64,000 bases of DNA, from the NCBI GenBank assembly GCA_030220185.1, contig JASPKZ010001241.1, positions 2,151,001 to 2,215,000 of the forward strand, written 5' to 3'. Under the pieces are notes generated by a model that saw only the letters and a program-made list of their open reading frames with translations, did no database searches and was not told the DNA's origin. A program made the translations under genes and the position numbers. Below are positions 1 through 11,012 of the stretch, piece after piece (position 1 is the stretch's first letter; every line of letters starts with the position of its first letter). The stretch is from Diploptera punctata. Its lineage: Eukaryota > Arthropoda > Insecta > Blattodea > Blaberidae.

Positions 1-280
1 GCAAGTCCTCCGAGAGGGACTTTAATCCGTGGATCCCGAGTCTGAAGATTTTCAGGCTCGTAAAAACTCCTTAAGCCCGAATGAAAAGGCCTCTAAGCAA
101 AATTTACCGAATTATCCCGTTCTAGTACTACCTGGGTTTCCTAGATGTCAGTATGATGCGGAACGCTGGCCACGGACCACTCAAAATTAACATATATACG
201 AAAACAAGTGTAACTAAATTAGTATGATTCAAATTCTTCCCTGTAGGGGTAGAGCGCCTAAATCTCTGTAAAGTGAAAAC
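1..280. other. Unassigned AT-rich sequence
   Basis: No coding or repeat signal that I recognise. The stretch leads into the ATT/ATC microsatellite that follows. Confidence 0.5.
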
Positions 281-293
281 ATGGGCTTACAAC

Positions 294-295
294 AC

Positions 296-352
<57 letters not shown>

Positions 353-370
353 CATCATCATCATCATCAA
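294..370 (+). repeat. (TTA)n-(TCA)n compound microsatellite
   Basis: About 19 TTA/ATT units are followed by about six TCA units. Read through, it gives a spurious poly-Tyr/poly-His ORF that I do not call a gene. Non-LTR 3' tails elsewhere in the window end in ATT or GAT repeats, so this may be the tail of an otherwise lost element. Confidence 0.9.
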
Positions 371-469
371 TCAATTAATTCTTTGAATGTTTTACATTAT
401 TCACGTTACAGTAAAACAATATTGTATTTACTTTTCAATAAAATTATATTTATTTTTTTTCCTATGTAA

Positions 470-1108
470 TTTTACAATTGATGTTAACTAGAAACAATTT
501 TAATTGTACTGCGCTAATGTAAATCTCCACAATGTGTTAAAATTATTATAATTTTCATAGAAGTTAATTTACATAAGACAACTTCAGAACTTATATTTGC
601 GTGGGTAACACTGTCACAACTGACGTGACTAGCGCATGTTAAGTTAAGAATATGATGTTATTTTTATATAAAATTCTACACAATGAGCCTGTATCATTTG
701 GAGTTTTATTTTTGCTTTTGCAGTGCTTTTTAAATTATTACCGATTCTCTGCTGTAAAAGTCACGATTTACTAGAATACCAGGGGATCTAGCTTCGATTT
801 CCGGCTCTATATAGTAATCTCATTAAAAAAATGTTTAAAACGATATCTAAATATCCTAATAACCTGGGAAGCTAATTACATTGAAAAGTACTAACATTCG
901 GTTAGAATGTGCCACTCTAACCACATAATCGATTCAGGATATCAGAGGAGTGGAAGAAAACAGAATAAAAATATAAGCACGATTCACAAGGATGTGTAGC
1001 AGTCCAGCAATGAGTTTATAGGTACAGTGTTGAAACTTACGATTATCCACTATCTGAAGGTTGAATCATCACTTTCTAGTTTTATTAATCTTGTTATTGT
1101 CTTCTACG
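470..1108. other. No feature seen
   Basis: AT-rich sequence without a long ORF, TIR, tRNA-like box or recognisable repeat. Confidence 0.5.
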
Positions 1109-1112
1109 TAAC

Positions 1113-1918
1113 TTTACACCTTCTTCTTTTTCTTCTTCACTTCTTGGTTTAGGCAAGAGTTGCCTGTTCCGTCTTCACTAATAGATCTAAGACCATCTCT
1201 TCCGAGGACGTCCGACATCTCTTCTTCCTCTTGGAAAATAATGGAAGATTTTATTTGGTAATCTACTTTCTTCCATTCTTTCTACATGTTCTTCCCACTG
1301 TATCTTGTTGTTAAATATCTTTTCTTTTATGGAGTAGGTCTGCAGTTTTTACGGATATCCTTCGTTTCTTATCTGGTCCTTTCTAGTGCAGCCTTTTATT
1401 CTTCTTAAAAATTTCATCTCGGCTGCTTGGATTTTACTTTCTTGTTTGGTAGTGGTAATCCAAGATTCACTCCCATGCAAAAGGACAGGGACAGCCATTG
1501 TTTTATAAAATTTTAATTTTGTTTGTTTATAGGCTTTATTATTCAACGTTCTATTTATTGTACCACAAATAGCTTGAAACTAATGTGTTTTGTGTTCAAT
1601 ATCTTTATCATACCCATAGCTGATATCACATCCTAAATATTTAAAGTGGGATACTTGTTCAATAATTTCGTCTCTAATTACTATTTTTGCACTCAGAGTA
1701 TTTATTCCACAAAATGCCATTACTTTTGTTTTACTTAATGAAATTTTAAAATTATAATCCACCTGTGACCACATATTTTCTATCTGGTATAGTTCGCAAT
1801 GATATTGCGTTAGAGGCAATACCGATTTTACATACTGACGTGCCATTTCATCCGCCATGTTTTTATCATGTAGATCTCTATTACGTTCAAAAAGATCATG
1901 CAATTCTGCCCTTAACAC
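1113..1918 (-). pseudogene. Non-LTR retrotransposon, RT C-terminal fragment (GCTR family)
   Basis: Reading on the minus strand, one open stretch (1918-1580) has the post-catalytic RT segment with SKTKVMAF and FKYLGCDISY. A second (1546-1349) continues with VPVLLHGSESW, AAEMKFLRRIKGCTR and IRNE. The pieces are separated by a frame change and a stop, and the catalytic palm with its YADD box is missing, so this is a dead 5'-truncated copy. The 3' end at about 1113-1160 has the family's short 'gcctgttcc…' segment and a GAA-rich tail. Related copies lie at 8500, 18460, 28430, 30358, 32608, 38037 and 52000. I do not assign the clade. Confidence 0.85.
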
Positions 1919-2198
1919 GTTAAATTCAACATTAATACTTTTCGATTTAAACTGTCATTTTGTTACTGAAAGTAGGAATCCGTTTCATTTTCACTGTGCG
2001 ATAGGGAGCGTTGTCCATAGTTATCACACAGTTTGGATCAAGATTGGGAAGGATTTTGTAAACAATTCATGGAATGCATCACCATTCATCTTGGCCAACC
2101 TGCCACTTGTGCACCTTAATTTTAAAAATATCTCTGTTTATGATATCTTCTTGAGAAATTCCTGTCAATTTAAATCCTTTTTTTCACTTCAACAATCC

Positions 2199-2490
2199 AC
2201 CGCTGTGATCTCGAGGTAGCTGCCTTGACACGCAACGGGGCCGGGTTCGATCCCTGGTTGGGACAGTTTCCTGGGCGAGGTTTTTATCGGGGTTTTTCTT
2301 CGCCCGTAAGACAAATGTCAGGAAACTTTAAGGCCCGAACGATCCCCGAACATCATATGGCCACAGCAATCATCATTATTCATATCATTAAGCTTAGGGT
2401 TAAGGACTCTCTTGGCGCACCACTATCATCATCACCACTCAGGCGCCCAAACCTCAGACGTGGGTTACAATTACGGCACTGCCAGAAGAG
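2199..2490 (+). mobile_element. tRNA-derived SINE, family 2 (tail type a)
   Basis: The 5' head carries a pol III B-box-like GGTTCGATCCC (2245-2255) preceded by an A-box-like tgatctcgaggtagc. The body follows: a G/T-rich 'gaggtttttatcgggg' segment, then 'gtaagacaaatgtcaggaaac' and 'aaggcccgaacg'. The tail of type a includes 'gggttaaggactctcttggcgc' and 'gtgggttacaattac'. A matching copy lies on the minus strand at 24.4-24.7 kb. Overlapping ORFs are not treated as genes. Confidence 0.85.
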
Positions 2491-2499
2491 AACACCAGA

Positions 2500-2960
2500 A
2501 ATGTCCAACTGGAAAACCTGGAGCATAAAAAAAGCAATCCATTTAATAGCGCCTACTTGTGTTTTACTTATATTTTCGTAGAATTCTATTATTTGTTTTG
2601 AAAGTCGATTTGATTGTGATCATTCGTTTAATATGACCAAACATTTTTAATAATGTTTTCTAATATCACTATTAATGTCCGTATATAATTTTATTTCCTC
2701 TTTACTTTTGAGTTTATATGCTTCACGTATGACTTGTAAGAGTAGACTTAAAATTGTTCTTATAATGTTTCATTCTCTTTTGACTACATTTTCAATATTG
2801 TACCGTTCAAAATTAACGTTTCTTCTCCCTAGAGGCACTCTGATTTCATTACAGTGTTATAGTGATTATTATTATTATTATTATTTGTTAATTTATTATT
2901 TAGCCTAGTGGAGATATGGTAATGTAGCTTCACTTCCACTCATAAGAACAACGTATGTGA
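2500..2960. other. No gene; short (ATT)n at 2868-2885
   Basis: Small open frames only. A short ATT microsatellite is the only repeat seen. Confidence 0.5.
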
Positions 2961-2982
2961 AATTAAAATACATCTATCAATA

Positions 2983-3370
2983 CTAATAAAATTAATTGTT
3001 AAAACCGTTGAGGTGGAGAGTCATAAAATAAAATAAGTTAAAATATACCTTCTTAGGTAAAATCCGTCGTCCTCAACTTATAAAATATGTATTCTTTATG
3101 CCTGTAGGCCTTTCAGAACATCTGTTCCATATTCAGCAGGTCCTTCTTCGCTACAATATATAGTATGATGTTTGATGCTGCTGGTCCTAACACCACATTA
3201 GGACCAGCAGCATCAACCATCATACTAGACATTGTAGCGAAGAAGGACCTGCTGAAGATGGAACGGATGTTCTGAAAGGCCTACAGGGATAAAGAATAGG
3301 CCTACATATTTTATAAGTTGAGGTCGACAGATTTTACCTTAGAAGGTATATTTTACCTTATTTTATTTTA
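2983..3370. mobile_element. Foldback element 1 with hammerhead-like core (Penelope-type derivative)
   Basis: Left arm about 3024-3190 and right arm about 3198-3370 are inverted copies of each other around a 7-nt loop. On the left there is an unpaired extension of about 40 bp (2983-3023). Flanks match as an imperfect duplication, catctatcaa at 2971-2980 and cacctatcaa at 3371-3380, suggesting an old TSD. The architecture is the same as at 59.0 and 60.8 kb. There is no coding capacity. The assignment to Penelope-like elements is inferred from the shared architecture and the hammerhead-like motif. Confidence 0.7.
3248..3287 (+). ncRNA. Hammerhead-ribozyme-like motif HH1
   Basis: The core order is CCTG | CTGAAGA | T | stem II GAAC-GGAT-GTTC | GAAA | GGCC-T-A | CAGG. 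CCTG and CAGG form stem I. The A of GAAA through the T (AGGCCT) is self-complementary and would be stem III, with A as the nucleotide before cleavage. One extra T sits between CTGAAGA and stem II, and stem III has no loop, so in-cis folding is doubtful and a dimer is more likely. The inverted copy at 3101-3140 on the minus strand has CTGAATA, losing the core G, and should be dead. Confidence 0.6.
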
Positions 3371-3479
3371 CACCTATCAAAATAATATTGAATACTAAAG
3401 GAATATCACAAACAAATCGAATATAGGATTGAAGGTTATGAAGACGAAGTGATAGTCGCGGACTATATGGAGCTAAACA

Positions 3480-3620
3480 TTCGCTGGAATTTCTCTTACA
3501 GTTTAGGAAAAAAACTGAAAAACCTCATCCATGAAACATGTCACAACTGGGGATCGAACTCGGGCCCGCTGCATCTGAAACAACGATACGACGTGATTCT
3601 AGACAACAGCAATGGACCCT
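3480..3620 (-). mobile_element. Degenerate SINE family 2 head
   Basis: On the minus strand the B-box-like 'gttcgatccccagttgtga' and a following 'atgaggttttt' match the head and body of family 2, but the 3' tail and much of the body are gone. It abuts the left inverted repeat at 3626. Confidence 0.5.
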
Positions 3621-3625
3621 ATATA

Positions 3626-5627
3626 TTCAAAATATTCGAAACTGAAATAAATTAACCCGTTATATCTAACGTAAGCAGCAGCTTAAATCCAAGATATAAA
3701 TTTAGATCGAGTTTAATCTAATTTATACGTCTCAGTTTATTCAAGCTTCGAAATTGAGTTAAATACGAGATGCAAATTTGAGAGTGTTATCTCTGTTGAA
3801 ATTGCCACTAAATATTTACAATTTCATGATATGCCTTACAGGAATTACGACCATGAAATGTACACAAACTTGTTTTAAATTGCCCTCAATTTCATGAACA
3901 AATATTAATGTTCAACAAATTAGATATAGAATGACATTTTATCATTCCATTTTACGAGATGTAAAGAAGAAACGAAATAACATAAAAACACACATTAACT
4001 ACAAAGGGTATTTTCTAGTTTTGTGATGTTATTTGTTTAACAACTGTAGTAACTCTTTTGACAAACAATAGAGAATTTCATTATAATCTGATGATAAAAT
4101 TGATTAATAACTATAACTTAATCCATTCACGTTTATTGATTTGTATTTTTGTAATGTCGAGGATATTTTGCTTCGCACTTTTTCTTTGGAGGACAAATCA
4201 GAATTTTTTTTAAAGATACAAATGAGTGAGACGATTTCCTAAAACTCAGAATCAGGCAATTGATAAATTCCTTTTTATTTTATTTTTTTCCTATTCTGTG
4301 ATCTTTAGCCATTTTGTCCCCTGTCGTCCATAATCCCATATCCCTTCGTCTGAACTATTTGTGTCATTTATAATATATTGTATAGTGAATTCTGTCAATT
4401 GCGTTATTTTATTATGTGCTAGCTAAGACCTGGCGTGCGCTGCTACGCCTAAATAAATGATATGTTTTTACGTTTAGTTGAATAAGTAAAAGGAAAAATA
4501 ATTATAAATTTATATCGTTATTATTTTTAGATCCCTGTGCTGGTTACCCGGCATTGTCCGGGAATCTACGTATCCCGATATATTTGGCATAAATGAGCTG
4601 AAAGACAAATTTCGTTAATTAGAGTTATCCGTGGTGCTGTTCTGCTTGCCCGGGAATCTACATATCCCGATCTTCTTGGCATCAATGAAAGATAAAAATG
4701 GTTTTTGAGAGTTATCCATAAAAGATAAACATGTCGATAAACGTCCTAACTGCATCAGTAATTTAAAACCACATAACTCCAGTAGCCAGCACAGAAATAT
4801 GTGATGCATAACCTGTTAAGAACACGTACTTCAAATTTATTAATAACTTGACTTATGTTCTGTAGCAAAATATGTGGGAACCATTGATTATCACTTTTCA
4901 TAATTATTTAAAACAGTTATTTGTTTCTCCTGTAAAATTTACCAAGATGGCGTTACGATGTTTTCATTGCCCACCATCGATATGCTGTCGAGGGCTTTTT
5001 GTAGAGTTCTTTAAGATAATCTGTGAACATTAATTTGGTGTATTTGTTATGGTTTAGGCAGCGTTTAGGTGTACAAAAAGCCACTTTTATTTTACTTTTT
5101 CACTACAAAGGGTGATTATTAAGGGTGAAGGGCTTGAGCATTAAAACTCTCTTATAGTCTATAACCCTCCAGAGAAAATCCTAAACATTTTGCAAAAAGC
5201 CCCATCACAATCGTATGTGCACACTTGTCCAGGAATCTACGTACTTCTTGGCATCAATGAAAGACAAAAATGGCTATTGTGAGTTATCCGCAAAAGGTAA
5301 ACATATGCTTGTACAGTTTTTTTTTAGATATTTAGTTCTGTGTAAATTAATTTTGTGTATTTGTTATGGTTTAGGCAGCGTAAACCATTTAAGCGTCAAA
5401 AATTTTTTTTTACGCTTTTCACTATAAAGGGTGATTTTTAAGGGCGTAGGAGTTGAGTATCACAACTCTCTTATAGCCAATGTTCATCCCGGGAATCTCC
5501 TGAACATTTTTCAAAAACCCCATCACAATCCAATGAATGGTATCTATATTTATTTATTTCTTGGATTTAAGCTGCTGCTTATGTTAGGTATAACGGGTTA
5601 ATTTATTTCCGTTTCGAATATTTTGAA
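3626..5627. mobile_element. 2-kb element bounded by ~82-bp terminal inverted repeats
   Basis: 3626-3707 and the reverse complement of 5542-5627 match over about 82 bp with few differences; both contain 'aaataaattaacccgttata' and 'aagcagcagcttaaatccaag'. The interior has no long ORF. It holds an old repeat starting 'ctagctaagacctggcg' at about 4421 (related to 43.6-43.8 kb) and a direct duplication (about 5017-5215 and 5325-5535). Either this is a non-coding TIR transposon or two unrelated inverted repeat copies; superfamily not assigned. Confidence 0.5.
5017..5535 (+). repeat. Direct duplication, two ~200-bp units about 310 bp apart
   Basis: Unit 1 (about 5017-5215) and unit 2 (about 5325-5535) share 'tgtatttgttatggtttagg', 'aaagggtga', 'aaactctcttatag' and 'ccccatcacaatc'. 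A third stretch (4620-4740) shares the linking segment with 'ggcatcaatgaaaga' and 'gagttatcc'. Likely internal tandem structure of an old dispersed repeat. Confidence 0.65.
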
Positions 5628-5934
5628 CGAACAAACAAACAAACAAACATTAATTTTTATATATTAGTTCAACATTAATATAACTTCTCGTCAGCTTAAC
5701 ATGATCATGATAGTAGTGAACATGTATGCTTTAAATGAACATAGGACTGTAAAAATTAACAATATTTAAATACAGCAGTATATAAATACATACACTTTTA
5801 ATTTAACTATATTTATTAGCAGTGTATTTATACATTCAAATGGTTGACAGTCGGTATTCAGTTTTATTCAGGTTAATATTTTTTCTAATGCCACCACGTT
5901 GTCTTTTATGCCATTTCTGGCTTTTCCCCTGCCA

Positions 5935-6186
5935 TTACTGGAATTGTAATCAATTTTTTAGATTGGGGGACTTGGAATGCGGGGTTACGTTACCCCGATG
6001 ATGTGATGAGTGACAAATGATAATGAAGCACCAGGAGAGTTCTTATCCTAAACTTTACCTGCATTGCAGGCCATGGGCAACCACACGAATAATTCACTTT
6101 AAGGAAAAATTCCCATGGTTTGACCGGTAATCGAACCTGGGACCTCAAGAATGTAGTCAGAAACGCTGACTACTAGCTCATAAGGC
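5935..6186 (-). mobile_element. tRNA-derived SINE with a different head but tail type a
   Basis: On the minus strand the head reads A-box-like tgagctagtagtcagcg and B-box-like ggttcgattac, unlike the family-2 head. The body after it is also different. The 3' tail, however, is the family-2 type-a tail ('gtaaagtttaggataagaac', 'atcatcggggtaacg'). Confidence 0.7.
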
Positions 6187-6382
6187 TGGTCTCAGATTAA
6201 AATTTAAATAACGCGAAATAAAATAACTGACTTTTTCTCAGTTCGTTTCTGTTTGTAAATCTAAAGATATTGCTGCGTAACAAGTTTAAGTATTCGTCAT
6301 GCCGAAGGTTGTCCTGTCTCACAAGTTCAAGCAGAATTACATCGAAATGATGGAATCATTAGGTCTATATGATATAAAAAAA

Positions 6383-6679
6383 AAGTAAAGTGATCCCACA
6401 ACAGGCCCGGAGGCCCTTGGGGTAGTAGAAGGTTAAGGCTCCCACTTTTTCTAGACAATCGGCACTTTGTCAGCTGGATTGTCAGCTCTGAGTGATGGCC
6501 GCCTTTACCCCCAGAATAGGCGTCTGGTACTTATTTCGATTAGAGGCTGAGTCGACCCCAGGACCATAGTGCCGCTAGAGGGTTTGGGTCAGTTTAAAAA
6601 TCCTGACCCCAACGGGACTTGAACCCTCGACCCTCCGGCTTGTAGCTCAGTGCCTTAACCACTACGCTACGGCGTGCCC
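6383..6679 (-). mobile_element. tRNA-derived SINE, family 1, copy a
   Basis: On the minus strand it starts at a tRNA-like head with A-box tagcgtagtggttaagg and B-box gggttcaagtccc, then a body with 'ggatttttaaactgaccc' and 'ggggtcgactcagcctc', and ends near 'gtgggatcactttacttt'. It is about 295 bp and nearly full length. A second copy follows directly, in the same orientation. Confidence 0.9.
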
Positions 6680-6682
6680 CCA

Positions 6683-6982
6683 AAGTAAAGTGATCCCACT
6701 ACAGGCCTCAGGAGGCCCTTGGGGTAGTAGAAGGTTAAGGCTCCTAATTTTTCTTGACAATCGGCACTTGATGTCAGCCGTGTTGTCAGCCCTGCGCGAC
6801 GGCCGCCTTTAACCCAGAACAAGCGTCTGGTACTCATTTAAGTTAGAGTCTGAGTCGACCCCAGGGCAATAGTGCCGCCAGAAGGTTTGGGTCAGTTTAA
6901 AAATCCTGACCCCACCGGGACTTGAACCCTCGACCTTCCGGCTTGTAACGCAGTGCCTTAACCACTACGCTACGGCGTGCCC
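6683..6982 (-). mobile_element. tRNA-derived SINE, family 1, copy b
   Basis: Same structure as copy a; the two form a head-to-tail tandem with only a few bases between them. The A-box-like (tagcgtagtgg) and B-box-like (gggttcaagtccc) elements are both retained on the minus strand. Confidence 0.9.
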
Positions 6983-7132
6983 ACTGTTTGTAATTTGGAT
7001 GATAAAGAAAAGCGAAACCGTAACTTAATACACATGTATACCTCAAGAATCGATACTAATACTTGAAAAAATGTTTTCTTTATTTATTTACCTTAGTTTG
7101 AACTCTCCCATTATTGCTATTTTTACATGACC

Positions 7133-7503
7133 AATGCCACCCGGGCCTTATAAGGGAGAGGACCTGTCAGGAAAGTAATTCAACTTTTGATTATACACAT
7201 ACGTTGTTTTGACCACACACGAAAATTGATGGCTTCCCAGGATGACTGATAAGTTCAATGCCAGGCCACCTCCGCAACTATACGAACACTTATTACAGGA
7301 CATATCATTCACTCATAGTTTCATACCCAACAAGGTGAATATGATGTGTATAATAATGTGATGGCCGTATGGTGTTCGGGAACTACTTGGGGATTAAAGT
7401 TTCCTGACACAGTTTAGGTAGAACCTCATCCTGGAAACTTGTCTCGACCGGAGATCGAACCCGGTTCGTCTCTGTTTTAGGCAATGAATTTACCATTAGA
7501 TCT
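7133..7503 (-). mobile_element. SINE, family 2 body with alternative tail b and a third head
   Basis: Minus strand. The head has A-box-like gagatctaatggtaaattc and B-box-like gggttcgatctcc; the body matches family 2 weakly. The 3' part is tail type b, shared with 53.56-53.76 kb ('gaggtggcctggcattgaac', 'catcagtcatcc'). The head overlaps one arm of the palindrome at 7467-7688. Confidence 0.7.
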
Positions 7504-7688
7504 CAGCAGTGGATACAAAATTCTCATTTGATTTACGAACACTAACATTTTATTTTTTATATCCCACATCTCCCATTTATTAAACTGAGTAAGTATAAAA
7601 AATTAAATATTAGTGTTCGTAAATCAAAGGAGATTTTTGTATCCACTGCTGAGATCTAATGGTAAATTCATTGCCTCAAACAGAGACG
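7467..7688. repeat. Inverted repeat, ~80-88-bp arms, including a SINE head
   Basis: Arms 7467-7555 and about 7610-7688 are near-perfect reverse complements around a ~54-bp AT-rich spacer. The outer parts are the A-box half of the SINE just to the left, so two tRNA-like heads lie head to head. Confidence 0.85.
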
Positions 7689-7699
7689 ACATTTAATTA

Positions 7700-8315
7700 T
7701 ATATTTTCATGATATAATTTTCATTGCTCGAATTAGAAATAATTACAGTGCATGTTTATATAACTTATCTGAACCATGTTAAAGTGTCGGATCCTTAAAT
7801 ATTTTTATTATTATTTAATTTCCATTTATTACTTTCTTGGAATTCTTACCCTTCTCTTACTATTACTGCTGTTATCGTCACTGATACTCCTCTGTTGTTC
7901 ATCCACCTCCGAGAACACGTCATGTTATTAGAACAAAATTAATTACCACTTGATAGTTTTCACAAGATCTCGCTCAAGGTTTTCCCTCATATTGAGTATT
8001 TCATAAAGTGTCCAGAAGTTTCCGATCTTATTAACAAACGGATCAACTTACAGCTGTACAAAAAGGGCAAAAACTAATCTCTTAAAATGCTATTTGTTTT
8101 AAAGTTTTTGTTTTATTGTAGTGTTCAATATATAACTTTAATATAATATATTAAATGTCATTTAAACGTCCGAAAATATTCGCAAAATAACACATCCTGA
8201 CATTGATTGTTTATATTTTCTGCAGAAATTATATATTTCCTATCTCCCAATCTATCTTTTTCACAATAGATACGATATTAACACTATTATAGTGTAATGT
8301 TATTTCAATAATACA
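7700..8315. other. No gene seen
   Basis: AT-rich, no ORF worth calling. It ends in the AT and AAT microsatellites. Confidence 0.5.
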
Positions 8316-8316
8316 G

Positions 8317-8319
<3 letters not shown>

Positions 8320-8356
<37 letters not shown>

Positions 8357-8415
8357 GTATATAACGATTTTAAGATATTATAATAATAATATAATAATAA
8401 TAATAATAATAATAA
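8320..8415. repeat. (TA)n and (AAT)n microsatellites
   Basis: A TA run of about 16 units (8320-8353) is followed after about 30 bp by an AAT-rich stretch (8380-8415). Confidence 0.9.
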
Positions 8416-8499
8416 AAATAATAGTGATAATGATACTCTAAAGTAATTGTTATTATTCTTTTTTATTATTATTATTAATATTATTATTAATAACTCTTA

Positions 8500-8843
8500 A
8501 CCGTTCAGACAGAAGGAAAATAGAAACTGCAGAAATGAAGTTCCTACGTTCAGTAGCAGGTGTGACAATTTTGGACAAGAAAAGAAGTGAGGATATTAGG
8601 AATGACTTAAATATTTTCAATTTAACAAATAGAATTGACAACATGAGAAACAACTGGTATGAACATGTCAAGAGAATGCCTACAGATAGAATCCCTCAGC
8701 TGTTACTAAAGTACAAACCAATAGGACATAGAAATGTTGGACGCCCATTTACTAGATGGGAGTATTCATTAAATCCCACGGGATGTGAAAACCAGGCAAA
8801 AGGCGACTTAATTCATGAAGCAGAAGAAGAAGAGAAGAAGTAG
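8500..8843 (+). pseudogene. Non-LTR C-terminal fragment (GCTR family)
   Basis: The reading frame has AEMKFLRSVAGVT, an altered RNDLN box, WYEHVKRMPTDRIPQ and GHRNVGRPFTRWE, the family's usual C-terminus, and ends with a GAA-rich tail (…gaagaagaagagaagaag). No RT catalytic motifs are present; it is a 5'-truncated insertion. Confidence 0.85.
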
Positions 8844-8919
8844 ATATATTAATATTATAATATGGAATATTTTATTATAGTATTTTATTTAATTTTTTAA
8901 TTTATTTTTGTTTTATTAT

Positions 8920-10365
8920 GTATTATTATTCATAAAGGAGATATGTACCAGTAAAATGGAAAATTGGGTTGATAGCAGTTATTCATAAGAAAGGAAGAAA
9001 GGATGAGTGCAATAATTATAGAGGAACCACCGGTATGAATGTTTGTAGCCGTATATATGGAAAAATAATCAAATAGGCCAAAAACTATTTGTAAGAAAAT
9101 TATAAACGTAAGGAAGAATGAAGTAAAAGCAGACTTTAGGTCGAGAGGAGATCTACAATTGATCACATATTTGTGTTAAAACAATTGATTGAAAAGACGC
9201 GAATAATAACGACCAACAAGTTCATTTCACATTGGGGGATTTAGAAAAGGCATATGACACTGTTACTTTACAAAGTGTGGGAAAGCTGTGGGAAGCATTA
9301 GAGAAGATATGGCCCCAATAAACGACTATAATTATTAATGCCAATAAAACATTTGTATAAAAATGCCAGTTGATCCAAAATTAAAATCGGAAAATATATA
9401 TAAGAAAAAAATTAAAGTAAAACAAAAGCCTGCGTAAGGGTTGTAGCCACGCCACAAAAAATTATTTAAGATATTTATACATAAAGCACTGTCAAACTGG
9501 AACAAAAAAATGTTCAGGAATGGAAGTACCAATTGGAGATGGATCAACAGATACAATATATACACTGTTATTTGCGGATGACCAGATAATAATTGCTCAA
9601 GAATATGAAGACATAGAGTTTACGTTCAGAAAATTATTGGACAATACGATAACTGGAGTTTGAAAATAAATTTAGAAAAAACATTTTATATGGGATGTGG
9701 AGCCGAAAACGAAGATTTGATATTAGAAGATGAAAAGGGGTATATTAGAGGATATGAAGAATTTGAGTATCTGGGAGTGAAATTATATAAAGAGGATAAA
9801 CAAGAAAGTGATATTAAAAACAGAATAAATAATGGTAGAGCAATAACAGCAATGATGAATGGAGTCTTGTGGAAAAGACATATAACCAGGAAAAAAAGTT
9901 ACAAATGTATAATTCAATAGTGAGAAATACTGTCACATATGGAGCTGAAGTTTAGAAATTCAACAAAAACTTAGAACAAAAACTTATGTCGATGAGAATA
10001 GATTTCTTGAGGAGAGGAGCAAGATGTTCAAAATTAGAAAAAATAAGAAATACTGTCATAAGAGAAAAAATGAATATTGGTTATTCAATAGTAGATTATA
10101 TATGGTATAAGCAATTAAATTGGTATGGGCACGTACGACGAATGCAACAAGAGAGATTAGCCAGGAAAACATTGGAATGATGTCCACCTGGATGAAGGAG
10201 GAGAGGAAGACCCCGAAACACGTGGATGCAGGAAATAAGTACTGGAATGAGAGCAAGAAGACTGGAGGACATGGATTGGATGGAGAGAGACGAGTGGAGA
10301 AGAAAAATAGAACTTTAGGCAGAGAAAGATGTGTAAACATTAAAATTCTGTATATAAATAAATAA
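8920..10365 (+). pseudogene. Non-LTR retrotransposon RT (FADD family), decayed
   Basis: In order: an RT finger motif read as AVIHKKG…CNNYRG (about 8975-9030), DHIF (about 9158), an EKAYDT-like palm motif (about 9245), the catalytic box FADDQIIIA (about 9572), EEFEYLGVK (about 9755), then NWYGHVRRM and a frame-shifted GRPR C-terminus (about 10120-10230). Several stops and frameshifts break it, so it makes no protein. Its 3' UTR ends near 10365 in an A-rich tail. Related minus-strand fragments lie at 10395-10725, 58170-58600 and 60690-61320. Confidence 0.85.
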
Positions 10366-10394
10366 AAAAAAATTTATTATTATTATCATTACAC

Positions 10395-10725
10395 ATTGTA
10401 TTTATCTGCAGATTTTCAATGTTTAGACATTTATCTGCGCCAAAAATATTATTTCCCTTCTACACTCCTCCTTATCCACCCACTCAATGTTCTCCAGTGC
10501 TTTTGTTTTCATTCCAGTTTTTATATCTTGCATAAATGAGTCTCGAGGCCTTTCTGTCTTCCTTCTTCCAGGTGGACACCATTGAAGTGTTTTTTTTTTC
10601 TGGGTAACCTTTCTTTTTGCATCCGTCGTACATGTCCACACAAATTTAATTGCTTGTATCTTATATAATTCTACTATTCAATACTTAATATTCATTTTTT
10701 TCTCGTATGATATTTTTTTTTATTT
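10395..10725 (-). pseudogene. Non-LTR 3' fragment (FADD family), inverted to its neighbour
   Basis: The minus strand encodes TCTTDAKRKVTQ and a GRRK…RPRDSFMQDI stretch matching the C-terminus at 10120-10300. It lies tail to tail with the plus copy, about 30 bp apart, giving a divergent inverted pair of about 310 bp. Confidence 0.8.
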
Positions 10726-10829
10726 TTATCAATTTTGAACATCTTTCTGTATTCCTCAAGAAATACATTTCCTTCGGCATATTTTTCTAATAATATTTTT
10801 TTATTAAGAACATTCCACAATAAAGTGTT

Positions 10830-11012
10830 TCTCCTTCAACCCAAAGTGATTTGTCGCCAGAGGTTCCTGTCTAAAACATCTTCCCTCAAATCTCTAGCTT
10901 ACATACTTCTCCTCACTCCATCTATCCAACGTTCTCTAGGTCTGCCTCTTCCACTTCTTCCATTAGCTTTCCAATCAATCTCCTTTCTTGGCATTCTATA
11001 CTCGTATATGTA
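10830..11012 (-). pseudogene. Non-LTR C-terminal fragment
   Basis: The minus strand reads RMPRKEIDWKANGRSGRGRP then RERWIDGV and a RNLWRQ-like end, the generic GRPRxRW…DRxxWR tail of insect endonuclease-RTs. Short and without its palm domain; family unclear. Confidence 0.65.

Noticed and set aside
281..469. Poly-Tyr/poly-His ORF
   Set aside because: It is a translated (TTA)n-(TCA)n microsatellite.
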